Assembly: GCA_017390475.1 (NCBI GenBank)
Contig: JAFPBO010000031.1
Location: 62,001 to 126,000 of the forward strand
DNA: 64,000 bases
DNA from: Loktanella sp.
Lineage (GTDB): Bacteria; Pseudomonadota; Alphaproteobacteria; Rhodobacterales; Rhodobacteraceae
Direction: 5' to 3'
Position 1 is the first letter of the stretch, and each line of letters opens with the position of its first letter. The notes below the pieces were generated by a model. It did not search any database. It was given only the letters and a program-made list of their open reading frames with translations, and was not told the origin of the DNA. The translations under genes were made by a program, and so were the position numbers. This document shows, piece by piece, positions 51,484-61,018 of this stretch.

Positions 51484-53169
51484 TCAGGCCTGAAAGTGCG
51501 CTTGAATTTTGTCTTTGACCTTGTCTTTCAGCACTTCCTTGAAGCTCGGCCCTTTCGCGGTCTGATCAGTTCCCCCGGCATCTGAAAATAGCTGCCACAC
51601 TTCAGAAATTGCGTCTGAAACGTCGTCGCTGGAAATTTGATCTTTCAACTTGGAAATTCTATCTGCATTCAAGGAGATGGACTTGGATTTAAGCGCACAA
51701 ACCCAAAAAAGAACGTAAAATCGAATGTTGTTGCTGTCTCTCGCAACAAGCCCATCCGTTTCCTTAAGCCTCAACTCGATCATGCGGATTGTCGAAGCCG
51801 CAACTAAATATGCATCCAAGGCATAAGTGTCTGAAAAAATCGAACTATAAACCGCATCATCTTTAATTAGTGATGAGGGTCGAGCCCTTGCGTTGTCTGG
51901 CTCGCCCCGAAACAACGTCATAACGGCTTGAGCCATTAGTGCTATGCTAATAATTTTTGCAGCAGGCTTACCCTCATTTTTATAGAAATTCTTCCTCCGA
52001 TCATAAAAATATCCATTGGCTTTCAAATGATGCTCAATATCCCTTTGGATTTTGTCAGTCGCCCTGAGAGACGCTAGCGGCACTTGGTTTTGACTATTGG
52101 TTGCCTTAATTATCTTATCTCGAACCTCTTCATTTTCTGAGGCAACCACCTTTACCATCACCGATCTTGGATCATCCCTTTCTAGGCTGGAAAAGAATCT
52201 ACCAATTTCAGAACTTGTTTGCAGGCCATTGACGATCTGGGGATTCTCTATAGTTATAATTGAGCCACCCGAGCTGGCTCGCGATGCAAGTACGGTGACC
52301 CCATTGTTAAACCACCAGAAATCATCGGTTCCGCCACTTTCCAGAGTGTTCGAGATCTCTTGGTTTACTTCAGTTGAACCTTGGTAGTCGCGAACGTTAG
52401 CCTCAAAAAGGTCAGACCGAATTTCTGTCCCGCCACCCAAGAGAAACTTATAGAAATTCCCTAGCTTCACTAACGCTACGTATCCATTGCTTCCATTAAG
52501 GGATTGATCGAAGGTGAGCTCAAAAGTTTGCGTAGGTTTCGTGCGGGCGAGAACCAAGAGTTCCTTCGCCCCCCAAAACTCAAAGTTTACCTTTGCTTCT
52601 TCAAACAGACTTCGCACGACATTGACGAGTTCCTGCGCCTTCAATTGAGTGTTCTGATGTACATCTGCGGTCGACTTGGTACATGCGTATATTACTTTGA
52701 TCTTTAAAGACGGGAATTTTGAGGCAAGTCGTTTGTACGATTTACGAAAAATATCTGCTCGAGATTTTACTTCTGAGTTATACTGTGTCAGCTCATTAAA
52801 ATCCTGAGAAAGGCTCAAAAGACGCCTGAGTGAAGATATCATCTTATCGATCGGCGTTTCAGAAAATCCGCTTGTCGATTTGCTTTGGATGATCACAAGT
52901 TCTAGGTCAGCAGATTTTTTGGGCAGGGTAAAACCGACCTCCTCTCCTACGCACTCGCCATCTAAAAACGTATAAAAGGAATCAATGCCGCCATCGTGTT
53001 CACCGTCAACGATCCCGGCTTGTATTTCCTCATAGGAAAGTTCGTACTCTTTTGTGGCCTGTTCTGCGCAAAAAGCTTCGAAGAAGTCCGGAGGAGACAT
53101 CTCAGGGGCAATCGCTTCGTTTTGATCCTGCAGAACCTGACTAAGGATGATTTCTGAGTTGTCTGCCAT
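51484..53169 (-). CDS. AIPR-family abortive infection/phage resistance protein
   Basis: 561 aa. The AIPR (PF10592) core is clear: DDFWWFNNGVTVLASRASSG near residues 283-300, ENPQIVNGLQTSSEIGRFF, and VASENEEVRDKIIKATNSQN. The N-terminus carries GEHDGGIDSFYTFLDG and, about 30 residues on, LVIIQSKSTSGFSE, the D...QxK arrangement of a restriction-endonuclease-like (Mrr-type) fold. Family members are linked to phage abortive infection; the nuclease role is inferred. The gene is clearly more AT-rich than neighbours on both sides. Start 53169 (MADNSEIILS) is preferred over 53196. Confidence 0.85.
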   Translation of the reverse strand: MADNSEIILSQVLQDQNEAIAPEMSPPDFFEAFCAEQATKEYELSYEEIQAGIVDGEHDGGIDSFYTFLDGECVGEEVGFTLPKKSADLELVIIQSKSTSGFSETPIDKMISSLRRLLSLSQDFNELTQYNSEVKSRADIFRKSYKRLASKFPSLKIKVIYACTKSTADVHQNTQLKAQELVNVVRSLFEEAKVNFEFWGAKELLVLARTKPTQTFELTFDQSLNGSNGYVALVKLGNFYKFLLGGGTEIRSDLFEANVRDYQGSTEVNQEISNTLESGGTDDFWWFNNGVTVLASRASSGGSIITIENPQIVNGLQTSSEIGRFFSSLERDDPRSVMVKVVASENEEVRDKIIKATNSQNQVPLASLRATDKIQRDIEHHLKANGYFYDRRKNFYKNEGKPAAKIISIALMAQAVMTLFRGEPDNARARPSSLIKDDAVYSSIFSDTYALDAYLVAASTIRMIELRLKETDGLVARDSNNIRFYVLFWVCALKSKSISLNADRISKLKDQISSDDVSDAISEVWQLFSDAGGTDQTAKGPSFKEVLKDKVKDKIQAHFQA

Positions 53170-53719
53170 TGGCGAATTTCCTTCCCGCTTCTCCATTCAC
53201 AGAGGTAATGCCCTTCTACAACAACGGCAATGGCGAGTTGTGCTGCGGCAGCATTCTCACCCATGGAAGGCAGGTTTGGGCCGTTGGCTACAGGCTGGGT
53301 TTTCCGCACCAGCGAAATGCTGCGGGGCGGCATTTGGTAGAGTGGGCTCGAAGCGGGATTTCGCCGCGCGCTCTACGATCGTCTGCTGTTAGACAAAAAC
53401 CTATAGTCACAACATGCTGGTCATAAACGGTTCGTTATCGCCGGTGACAGAAACGTATCAGTTTTGTCCAAATTTTCAGCGGAGCTGTTCTTCGCTAGAA
53501 CCTGCTTTCACTGTTCCCGTGGGGAGATCTTGTTCATTCTGTTGATACTCTTTCCTTTGGCCTACATGCCGAGTTTGTCGGGGACACATCCGACCAATGA
53601 CGACGCCCCACGGGGCCATGAAGGACCTCGATCCGCGACAGGTCCAGTCAGACTACCCGACGTAACGAGGGCATCATCCTCGGCTTTGGCGTTTTCATGT
53701 CCCGGAGAAGATCACGCCG
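53170..53719. other. 550-nt region without a supported gene
   Basis: Short frames on both strands lack ribosome sites and family resemblance, and I see no transposase fragment, tRNA or tandem repeat. It lies downstream of the DrmB-like gene and upstream of the AIPR gene, so it probably contains the AIPR promoter and the end of the DISARM-like transcript. Possibly decayed DNA at a module junction. Confidence 0.4.
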
Positions 53720-55480
53720 TTACGTGAGTAAGCGATTGAAAAACGAAAGTGGACCCGCGCTCAGCAAGGTCCGGTCGAGAAATCCGTTCCACGCCTCACA
53801 ACTTGTCTCTGGTAGAAACACACAATTGTGGCACGCAGCATGGTTTCCATTGGAACCGCTTCGCGCCATTCCCTCGGAACAAAGCGGATCGGCCGAGCAT
53901 AGTTCATGGTCGGCCAACGCCTGTAGCACGAGCTGTTCCATCCGCGCTGGCCGGGCCTGCCGCGAAAGACCGCCCATGGTCCCGTCTGCGTCGGGAGTCG
54001 AGGTGTAGATTAACAGTCCCGCCATGTCTGGTCCTACGTAAAGGCGCTCTCGCAACGCACTCGACGAATAACCACTATCGAGTGAGAGTCTTGCTATGAG
54101 AGCATGCGCGAGGGTATGGACGAGCATGTATCGTGCGTTCAATTGGGCCGGCGCACCCTCGGTATGCTTTCCTTCGGCCCGGGTCGTATCGAGGAAAGTA
54201 TTTATTAGCCCTTGAAGGTGATTGGCAACGTGGGGCTTTGTCTCCCACTCGGAAACGGCATCTATGTCCAAGGCAAGAAAAACGCCTTCGCCATGCATTG
54301 CAACGGCCGGCAGCCAAGACAGCGCAGAACGCGACAAAGGCACTGCCTCCGGTTTGCCGCCCACCTGTGCCTTCAGCCTTGTAAACCCGGTCAACGCTCG
54401 CACTTCCCGCAGGCGTTCAACAGAAGAAATCCACGAGATCATACCGTTGAAGGCGGTTGGCACTGGCTGGCGACGGTTTAGCAGGGTCATCGCGTCCGAA
54501 CTTGATGCCGACGTATCCGTTAACAGCATCAGAAACTCGTCGAGCCGAAGGTCACCCTCAGCATCAGTGCCGTCCTGTTTCATTTCCCTGAAGCGTCGGG
54601 CGATTTCCTCTGCGCTCTCGTCACCGTCCCAAGTCGGCAATATCTTCTTCGTTATGAAAGAGACCATCATGGCCTCATCTTCGAGAAAATCGAGCATTTC
54701 GATGAAATCCCCGATCTTTTCCTTGAACGGGACCTTCCAGTCCGGAAGCGTGATCGCGCTCTGCTCAATCGAGAAATATACGTTGCTGGCACCCCGTTGC
54801 GTGATCCGCGGTGCCGCCTCACATCCCATTTCACTGCCTCCAAGCCAAGGCCGCCCACCCCGACATGCGTGCTTAGGGATGCCCCTCGGTGAAAACGCTT
54901 CTGCCATGGAACGACTGCCACCGCAGGATTTACACGTCAGCATCAGCCCACCAATGCCCGCGCCGGTTGTCTGAAGTGCCAGAACGGGCTGCGAGCAGGA
55001 CTCCTTGTGTGTCAGCCAGAATATCCACGGAAAATCATCAAGGTGGCCATTCTCGCAAATCGTCACGAAACGGACTGGCACCACAGCAGGCTTGCCACGG
55101 CACTTGCCGCAATGAAGGCTGGCGCCGTTGCGTGAAGGCGCCCATTGCCCGGAACGATTGATCACGTGGCACTCCGGGCATGAGAGCCAATCCGGAAAGC
55201 GTTCGATCGGCAGTACGCGCTCCCGGGTCTGCCCGTCTTTGAGATAAGTTCCGACCGGAGGTGCCCTGAAATGATCGACACCCAATAGAGCCTCCAGTCG
55301 GGGTTCCCTAACAATATCTTGCTTGTAGCCGCCTTTCGTATAAGCCTCCCAAGCTTCCAGACCCTGCATGACCCCTGAAAGAAGTGCGCCACTTCCCGGC
55401 AAACGGAAGTCAACAATTGCCCCCGGACCGAAAGTCGAGATGATCTGGCTGCGGCGGACACTGCCAACATTCTTGCTCAT
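53720..55480 (-). CDS. drmB: DrmB-like DUF1998 domain protein (DISARM-type)
   Basis: 586 aa. N-terminal SVRRSQIISTFGPGAIVDFR is the typical DrmB opening. Zinc-ribbon-like cysteines occur as LSCPECHVI...HCGKCRGK and TICENGHLDDFPWIFWLTH...CKSCGG. The DUF1998 part has MLVHTLAHALIARLSLDSGY near residue 450, and the C-terminus CHNCVFLPETSCEAWNGFLD completes a CxxC...C pattern. In DISARM, DrmB partners the DrmA helicase to block incoming phage DNA. The start overlaps the drmA-like stop (TAATG), so the two are translationally coupled. Symbol by family resemblance. Confidence 0.88.
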   Translation of the reverse strand: MSKNVGSVRRSQIISTFGPGAIVDFRLPGSGALLSGVMQGLEAWEAYTKGGYKQDIVREPRLEALLGVDHFRAPPVGTYLKDGQTRERVLPIERFPDWLSCPECHVINRSGQWAPSRNGASLHCGKCRGKPAVVPVRFVTICENGHLDDFPWIFWLTHKESCSQPVLALQTTGAGIGGLMLTCKSCGGSRSMAEAFSPRGIPKHACRGGRPWLGGSEMGCEAAPRITQRGASNVYFSIEQSAITLPDWKVPFKEKIGDFIEMLDFLEDEAMMVSFITKKILPTWDGDESAEEIARRFREMKQDGTDAEGDLRLDEFLMLLTDTSASSSDAMTLLNRRQPVPTAFNGMISWISSVERLREVRALTGFTRLKAQVGGKPEAVPLSRSALSWLPAVAMHGEGVFLALDIDAVSEWETKPHVANHLQGLINTFLDTTRAEGKHTEGAPAQLNARYMLVHTLAHALIARLSLDSGYSSSALRERLYVGPDMAGLLIYTSTPDADGTMGGLSRQARPARMEQLVLQALADHELCSADPLCSEGMARSGSNGNHAACHNCVFLPETSCEAWNGFLDRTLLSAGPLSFFNRLLT

Positions 55481-58400
55481 TAGATATCCTCAGCCTCTGA
55501 CAACACAATTTCCTTGATCACGAAGCTCGTCGAAGGCTCAACGGCACGGAGTGTACCGGGGGTGGCGCGCGCCAGCCCCTTGGAAAACCCGGACGCATTC
55601 GATGTTGCCTGAGCATCTGCGGAAACCAGCAAGGCATTGTCTGACCAGTTGTCCCAGTATTTCGCCAAAGCACCACGCCGGTGCCAAAGTTTTAGGAATT
55701 CGCGAAGCTCTTGACGGGCGGCCGCGGCTTCACCCGCATCCACATTGGATATGCGGGCACATATCAGATCAATCAGCGCATCCAGTTCGGCTTGATGCGA
55801 TGCCGCATCAGCAGGACTGTTCAACAAACCGGGAACCAAGTGCCTTGCCATGGCAACAAAAGGAGCGTGGAGAGCCTTATCCCTCGCCCTAGGTGCGAAC
55901 GGGGTAACGCCAGTTGCCTCAACATCCCTATAAAGCGCGCCATGCCAGGTCGGAAAAGTCTCGTAGCGGCTTCGGTCGCGCGATTTGTTCGCATTGTAGA
56001 GTGTGACCACCAGCCCGGGCACCTTTCCACGGCCAACGCGGCTCGTTGCCTGGATGTATTCGGCGATGGTCTTTGGTTGGCCGTTAACCAACATCAAGCC
56101 GAGGCGACCCACGTCCAGACCGACGGAGATCATATTCGAAGCAAGGACAACGTCTGCAGCTTCGCCCGTGTCACGGCTCGCATCCAGTTCAAGAAGCTTT
56201 TCGCGGATTTCGTCTGACTTTACGCGACTGGTGAGTTCGCTTGGTGGCTGAAGATGGCGAGGTGTTTCCTGCCGCCGGGCAGAAACCAGTTCGAGGCTGT
56301 GTTTGACGTCGTCCTGCATGATGATCGAGGCGCTTCCAAGTTCGCGCAGCGAATTGAAATATCCCACCAAAGTCCAGTAATGATCTTCCTCTTCCTTCGC
56401 GAAAGAGGGGTCGGCAGCTGCTTGGAGGAGCGATGACACAATGGCCTGATAGATGTAACTGGCTGTGCGACCAGCTGTGGTTATACCAAGATAAAGCCGA
56501 CCGGGACTGTCTTGTTCTACGCAGGCAAAACCCGAATTGGAATGATGCAACCCAGGCGGTGGGAATTGCATGACGGTACGATTGAACAGGTTCAGGACCT
56601 GATCAGCGGCGCGCCGAATTGTCGCTGTAGACCCGATGACCTTTGGACGGCGGTTATTTCGAGTGCATAAAGCGTCAATGGCAGTCTCAAAAAGCCCTGC
56701 CATGCTGCCCAATGGTCCAGAGATAAGATGCAGTTCATCCTGGATTATGAGGTCGGGCGGCAGGCGCCCAGCATCGCCGAGCCCGAACAGCCGACCTGTT
56801 TCCTTTTTTGTAACGATCTGGACGAACTTATCAGCGGTACCCAGAAGGAGCGTAGGAAGTTCACGGTAAATGTCATCGTCCACTGTCCAGAATGGAAAGT
56901 GGCTGCGGGCTTTGCCTGATCGGCATCTGCTGTCACTACAGCAGGCATGAATCCTGTCGCCACTTTCAGCTACGTCCCATTCCAGATTTGACCCACAGTC
57001 AGGGCAGTGGTCGATCTGGGCAGGAGAGCCCGTCTTTTCTGTTTCGTTTATTTTGTTCGGGGTCGTGTCCCTACCAACCCAGAGACCAATAGAAATGGGT
57101 GAACCGTGCGCGAGTGAGGGCGGGACTGTAATGCCGGGGCACTCATAGTCACCCGTGCGCAACATGTCACTTGCGAGGATCATCGCAGCTGCCCGCTGGA
57201 ACTGCTGCGCCGTTAACAACCGCAGTGTGTATCGCATCAGGACAGTTACGCCTTCGGCTTCCTTGCCACCATGCTGACGCCGGAGGAAAATGGTATAGGC
57301 AGTTAGGAGCAGATACGCTTCTGTCTTGCCGCCTCCGGTAGGGAACCAGAGCAAGTCCATGACGCCACGATCCGGGTGATCTTTGTCGCCGGTCGAGGCC
57401 ATGCAAAGAAGCATAAAGGCCATCTGAAACGGCCGCCAGACCAGTGGTGATAGACGAGAATTCCTCTTTCGCTTCCATTCGTTCTGCAGCCAGAGTGCTC
57501 GGTTGGCAAGACGAAAGGCAGTCATTTCGGGGCCATCTTTACGCAGCAAGTCGACACCACCCTGCATCCTCACAAGTGCTTTTCGACATTCATCCATATG
57601 ACGCCGCGCCGTTTCCTGAAGACCTGATGGCAGGTTTTCCATCTCCTTTTCTCGAGATGAGATCCATTCGGCGTAGCAAACGCAAAGATCATCCAGCGCA
57701 GCGCAGACTTCGGCTGACGACGCAATCGAAAGCCACTCTGATCCCAAAGCCCCTTCCAGCCGTGTCTCCACAAGCCTTCCGAAATGGACAGGGTCGCCCA
57801 ATGGACCAGGGGATCTGACCAAAGAAGACGGAAGCCACTCGGTTGACAATCGTACTGTTCCATCCGGGAGGCGGTCACTTCGGATGGAACAGGTATGGCC
57901 TGCGCCGTAGTCCGGCTCTTCGCGATAGAGAAGCGCTGCGGTTGCGCGGTCGTCATCCGCCATCCGATGTACCGGATCCGGGCGTGGAACGATCACCGAG
58001 AAATCCGGATCTGCTTCAACGCTGAACCCGACCTGATGCAGGTTCCCGATGTCTCGCAAACCGCGCTCAGCTTTCTCGGGCATCACGTTCTTGTTCAGCA
58101 TGATGATTGTCACAAGATAAATGTCGCCGTATCTGCGCCCGCGTACCCATAGAGAAAGGTCCGGAATTTCCGGCACGCTATGTTCGCCGTTCAGGTCCCT
58201 TGGCAATTCGATTGATTTACGTGCAGTCATTGGCGTTCGAACCCAATCGAAGTGCGCCCGCCCATTCTCAGGCACGGCACACGCACGGGCCTCATACCGG
58301 GCAGCAAGAATATCCAGAACAAGTAGAACGTTCTCACCATCTTTTGGGCGCACTGCGAATGACAAACCCGCAGAGCTTGGACGGAATGTGTCCGGCGGAA

Positions 58401-58623
58401 CTCGGGACACGGCCTCATCTTCCTCGTCCGACGCAATATTCGCCTCTTCGGCTTCTTCTGCGCCAAGGGGGTTCTTTTGGGCAAAAAGGACGCCAGTCAT
58501 GTAGATTTCCGACGGGCTGTCATGCAGAATTTCATCTTCTGTCAGGGGACCCATGATATCCTGCCTCAGACGCGCAACGATCCGCTGACGTGCGGCATCC
58601 GCGGAGTTATTGGTCATCGTCAT
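55480..58623 (-). CDS. drmA: DrmA-like superfamily 2 helicase (DISARM-type)
   Basis: 1047 aa. About 420 residues of N-terminal sequence precede the SF2 core. Motif I is DLLWFPTGGGKTEAYL near 427, the DEAH-box variant DLIIQDELHLISGPLG is near 626, motif III STATI follows, and motif VI YIQATSRVGRGKVPGL is near 856. A zinc-type cluster (HCPDCGSNLEW...ACCSDSRCRSG) interrupts the core at about 540-570, as in DrmA. In DISARM the DrmAB complex binds and translocates on DNA. It overlaps the end of the UvrD-like gene by up to 17 nt; an ATG two codons further in (58617) is an alternative. Confidence 0.88.
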   Translation of the reverse strand: MTMTNNSADAARQRIVARLRQDIMGPLTEDEILHDSPSEIYMTGVLFAQKNPLGAEEAEEANIASDEEDEAVSRVPPDTFRPSSAGLSFAVRPKDGENVLLVLDILAARYEARACAVPENGRAHFDWVRTPMTARKSIELPRDLNGEHSVPEIPDLSLWVRGRRYGDIYLVTIIMLNKNVMPEKAERGLRDIGNLHQVGFSVEADPDFSVIVPRPDPVHRMADDDRATAALLYREEPDYGAGHTCSIRSDRLPDGTVRLSTEWLPSSLVRSPGPLGDPVHFGRLVETRLEGALGSEWLSIASSAEVCAALDDLCVCYAEWISSREKEMENLPSGLQETARRHMDECRKALVRMQGGVDLLRKDGPEMTAFRLANRALWLQNEWKRKRNSRLSPLVWRPFQMAFMLLCMASTGDKDHPDRGVMDLLWFPTGGGKTEAYLLLTAYTIFLRRQHGGKEAEGVTVLMRYTLRLLTAQQFQRAAAMILASDMLRTGDYECPGITVPPSLAHGSPISIGLWVGRDTTPNKINETEKTGSPAQIDHCPDCGSNLEWDVAESGDRIHACCSDSRCRSGKARSHFPFWTVDDDIYRELPTLLLGTADKFVQIVTKKETGRLFGLGDAGRLPPDLIIQDELHLISGPLGSMAGLFETAIDALCTRNNRRPKVIGSTATIRRAADQVLNLFNRTVMQFPPPGLHHSNSGFACVEQDSPGRLYLGITTAGRTASYIYQAIVSSLLQAAADPSFAKEEEDHYWTLVGYFNSLRELGSASIIMQDDVKHSLELVSARRQETPRHLQPPSELTSRVKSDEIREKLLELDASRDTGEAADVVLASNMISVGLDVGRLGLMLVNGQPKTIAEYIQATSRVGRGKVPGLVVTLYNANKSRDRSRYETFPTWHGALYRDVEATGVTPFAPRARDKALHAPFVAMARHLVPGLLNSPADAASHQAELDALIDLICARISNVDAGEAAAARQELREFLKLWHRRGALAKYWDNWSDNALLVSADAQATSNASGFSKGLARATPGTLRAVEPSTSFVIKEIVLSEAEDI

Positions 58624-60913
58624 TCGCTTTGCTTCCCTGTCCTCGCGCAACGCCCATAAGGACCGGCAGAAGTGTTACCATGTTGATTTTGCCATCGCTG
58701 CGACGGTCAACCACCGTCGTAGCGCCAACGACCCGCATGGTGCCGCTGGCAAGGCTGCTTCGTGTCGCTTCAATATAGTCGAGATCTTCGGCCAGAGTGC
58801 TGTCTACGCCCGCAAGAGCTTCACCCGAGGCCGAAACGAGGTGCCAAGGCGATCCCTCTTCAGCTGCGACACGCCGGAAAGAGCAGCTCGGCTGCTGAAA
58901 TGCCGCCTCCCACACGGAAAGCGCCGGAGCAATCCCGGGAAGAGGGCGCAGTCCCTCTACACCAGACACCAGAAGGCCACCATCGCTGCCTCGGAGCCAA
59001 CGGCTGCCGTTTCGTCCATCCCGAACAGTGCCTGACTGCGCCCTGCCAAGATAAAGATTCAGCGAAGCCCGTGTTGCGCCAACGAACAGCACCCGGGCTT
59101 CCTCTTGCCAGTCAACGTCATCACCGGATGGAACGGGGGGCAGCATGAGCAGGACGTTTGAAGCCTCTCTGCCTTTAGCGCCGTGGATAGAGCCCAACAA
59201 CGGGCCAGCGGTGCCAACATAATCGCGTGTGTACTGCGCTGGTTTGCGATCGATCATTTCCCCGATGTCTTGAAGACGTGCTGCAGGCCCATTCCCGAGG
59301 GCCTGAAGATCGGCCAAAATGTCCTCTTCGGATGCAATCAGGGCTTGAGGATGCAGGTCGGCCAAGCGACGCCGAATATGGTCCGGCCGCACCGAAGCAT
59401 TTGGGGCAAGCCCGGCGCAAATTGCACCCAACAGGGGATCAAAAACTGACGTCTGGCCCGACAGTTTCATACGATGCACGCGGGCTGCGCGGGTCAGCCG
59501 AGCGGAAGCGGCTACCGTTGCAGCGCGTCCCCGAAACAGGATCAGGCTGTCATCCTTCCATGGAAAAACTGGCCCATTCAAGCTCACATGTGCATCCGTC
59601 GCGACATCTTCGATCATTTCACGCAGCGAAAAATAAGCCGATCGCGGATCAATACCATCTTCAAGCAGCGCCCGGGCCTCCCGGAAGAACTGTTGCAAGG
59701 AAGTCGACCGGGTCCGATGGTTGGCAGTCAATTCGCGGTTTTCCCAACCACGCGCGCCACGAAGTTCGGCATGGAGTGATCCTCCACGCCCTTCGTCGCC
59801 GGCCCATGAACCATAAATCGCCTGTGCGCTGTCGCCCAACACCGTCACACCCACGCTTGCTGGCAGGGCGTCAATAAAGGCGCGACAAAAGATGCGCCTG
59901 TCACCGACGATGTCCTGCGCTTCATCGATTATAAGGTGCGAGATGCGGGACAATTGATCCAGTATGACTTGGTCACCGTCTGCAATGGACCTGTGCGCAG
60001 CGCGGATGATGCGATCATGCCCCCCGGGAGGCGCCTCCCCAAGCGATGTCACGAGGTTCCATGCCATCGAGTCTATGGTTCCGCACATGACACCGGCAGC
60101 GTAGGTATGTTCGCTTAATGCCTCCGAAATACGCCGCCCGATTTCTTCGGCTGCCACCCGGGTAAATGTAATGAGCCGGAGACGCGCGGGAGAAATCCCT
60201 TGTTGAACTAGATGAATGACACGTTCAGCGGCAGTATGTGTCTTGCCGCTGCCCGGTCCGGCAGTGACGATCTGTCTTGCACTTGCCGGACGCTCGATGA
60301 CAGCCGACTGTGACAGATCTGGCGTTCTTCCCTCCCTACGGGGCCGCGGAAAATGCTCATGCAGCCAGTTTGAAGCATCTTGGGGGACCGGACTGCCGGG
60401 CAGAACGCCTGCGAGGCACAACAAGCGCGTTACGGCATCTGAGCAGGCAGCATTCATAAACCAGACCCTTGCGTCCAGAACCTGCCAAAGTGCAACAAGG
60501 TCCGCATCAGAAAGTAGCCCAACCGCGTCGAACAAACCAAAGACATCATTCGGGAGTTCATCAGTGACCCGCAACAGACCATGAGGCTCGCCTTGCGAAG
60601 GGTCGCCACCGAGTAGAATACACTGATCGCCACTATATAGAACCGACACCGCCCGCCTCTTCAGCAAAACCTTGTCGCCATATGACTGACCGGAACCGAT
60701 GTCTCCACATTTGACCAGCGCAGACACCACGATCTTCGCCTGAACCTCCGCTTCAATCTCAGACATTCCGTCTGCGACCGCAGCGGCTACAAGGCTTGTG
60801 ACTGCGCGTGACTTTGGCACTGCACCGAGGTCATGAAGGTCCCTACGCAGTTGCGCCGCAAGTTTCTGGCTTGGAGCGAGGGCGTCCAGCGTGTCGGTGT
60901 CACTGTTTTGCAT
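58607..60913 (-). CDS. UvrD/Rep-like superfamily 1 helicase with unknown N-terminal domain
   Basis: 768 aa. SF1 motifs are intact: I IVTAGPGSGKTHTAAERVI (about 213-231), Ia RLITFTRVAAEEIGRR, II HLIIDEAQDIVGDR (about 325), III VTVLGDSAQAIYGSW, V GSIHGAKGREASNVLLM (about 570), VI VLFVGATRASLNLYLGRA. The first 210 residues (with AVSVLYSGDQCILLGGDPSQ) do not match the usual UvrD N-terminus, and I see no fused nuclease. First gene of the three-gene overlapping operon with drmA/drmB-like genes, implying a joint function. No strong Shine-Dalgarno. Confidence 0.85.
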   Translation of the reverse strand: MQNSDTDTLDALAPSQKLAAQLRRDLHDLGAVPKSRAVTSLVAAAVADGMSEIEAEVQAKIVVSALVKCGDIGSGQSYGDKVLLKRRAVSVLYSGDQCILLGGDPSQGEPHGLLRVTDELPNDVFGLFDAVGLLSDADLVALWQVLDARVWFMNAACSDAVTRLLCLAGVLPGSPVPQDASNWLHEHFPRPRREGRTPDLSQSAVIERPASARQIVTAGPGSGKTHTAAERVIHLVQQGISPARLRLITFTRVAAEEIGRRISEALSEHTYAAGVMCGTIDSMAWNLVTSLGEAPPGGHDRIIRAAHRSIADGDQVILDQLSRISHLIIDEAQDIVGDRRIFCRAFIDALPASVGVTVLGDSAQAIYGSWAGDEGRGGSLHAELRGARGWENRELTANHRTRSTSLQQFFREARALLEDGIDPRSAYFSLREMIEDVATDAHVSLNGPVFPWKDDSLILFRGRAATVAASARLTRAARVHRMKLSGQTSVFDPLLGAICAGLAPNASVRPDHIRRRLADLHPQALIASEEDILADLQALGNGPAARLQDIGEMIDRKPAQYTRDYVGTAGPLLGSIHGAKGREASNVLLMLPPVPSGDDVDWQEEARVLFVGATRASLNLYLGRAQSGTVRDGRNGSRWLRGSDGGLLVSGVEGLRPLPGIAPALSVWEAAFQQPSCSFRRVAAEEGSPWHLVSASGEALAGVDSTLAEDLDYIEATRSSLASGTMRVVGATTVVDRRSDGKINMVTLLPVLMGVARGQGSKANDDDQ

Positions 60914-61018
60914 TTCGCGCTTTGTTCATCCTAAAGTAGTGGTATGCTAATTGAAACGTGCCACGATCCGTACCAAAAATATAGCAATATCATTGGCATC
61001 CGCAGACGAAATGAAGAG

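Noticed and set aside
53464-53727. 87-codon plus-strand frame with a hydrophobic stretch
   Set aside because: No ribosome site, no family, low-complexity end; treated as noncoding.
53720-58623. Calling the locus complete DISARM
   Set aside because: No DrmC, DrmD, DrmE or methyltransferase visible in the window; only the DrmA/DrmB pair matches, and the neighbours differ.
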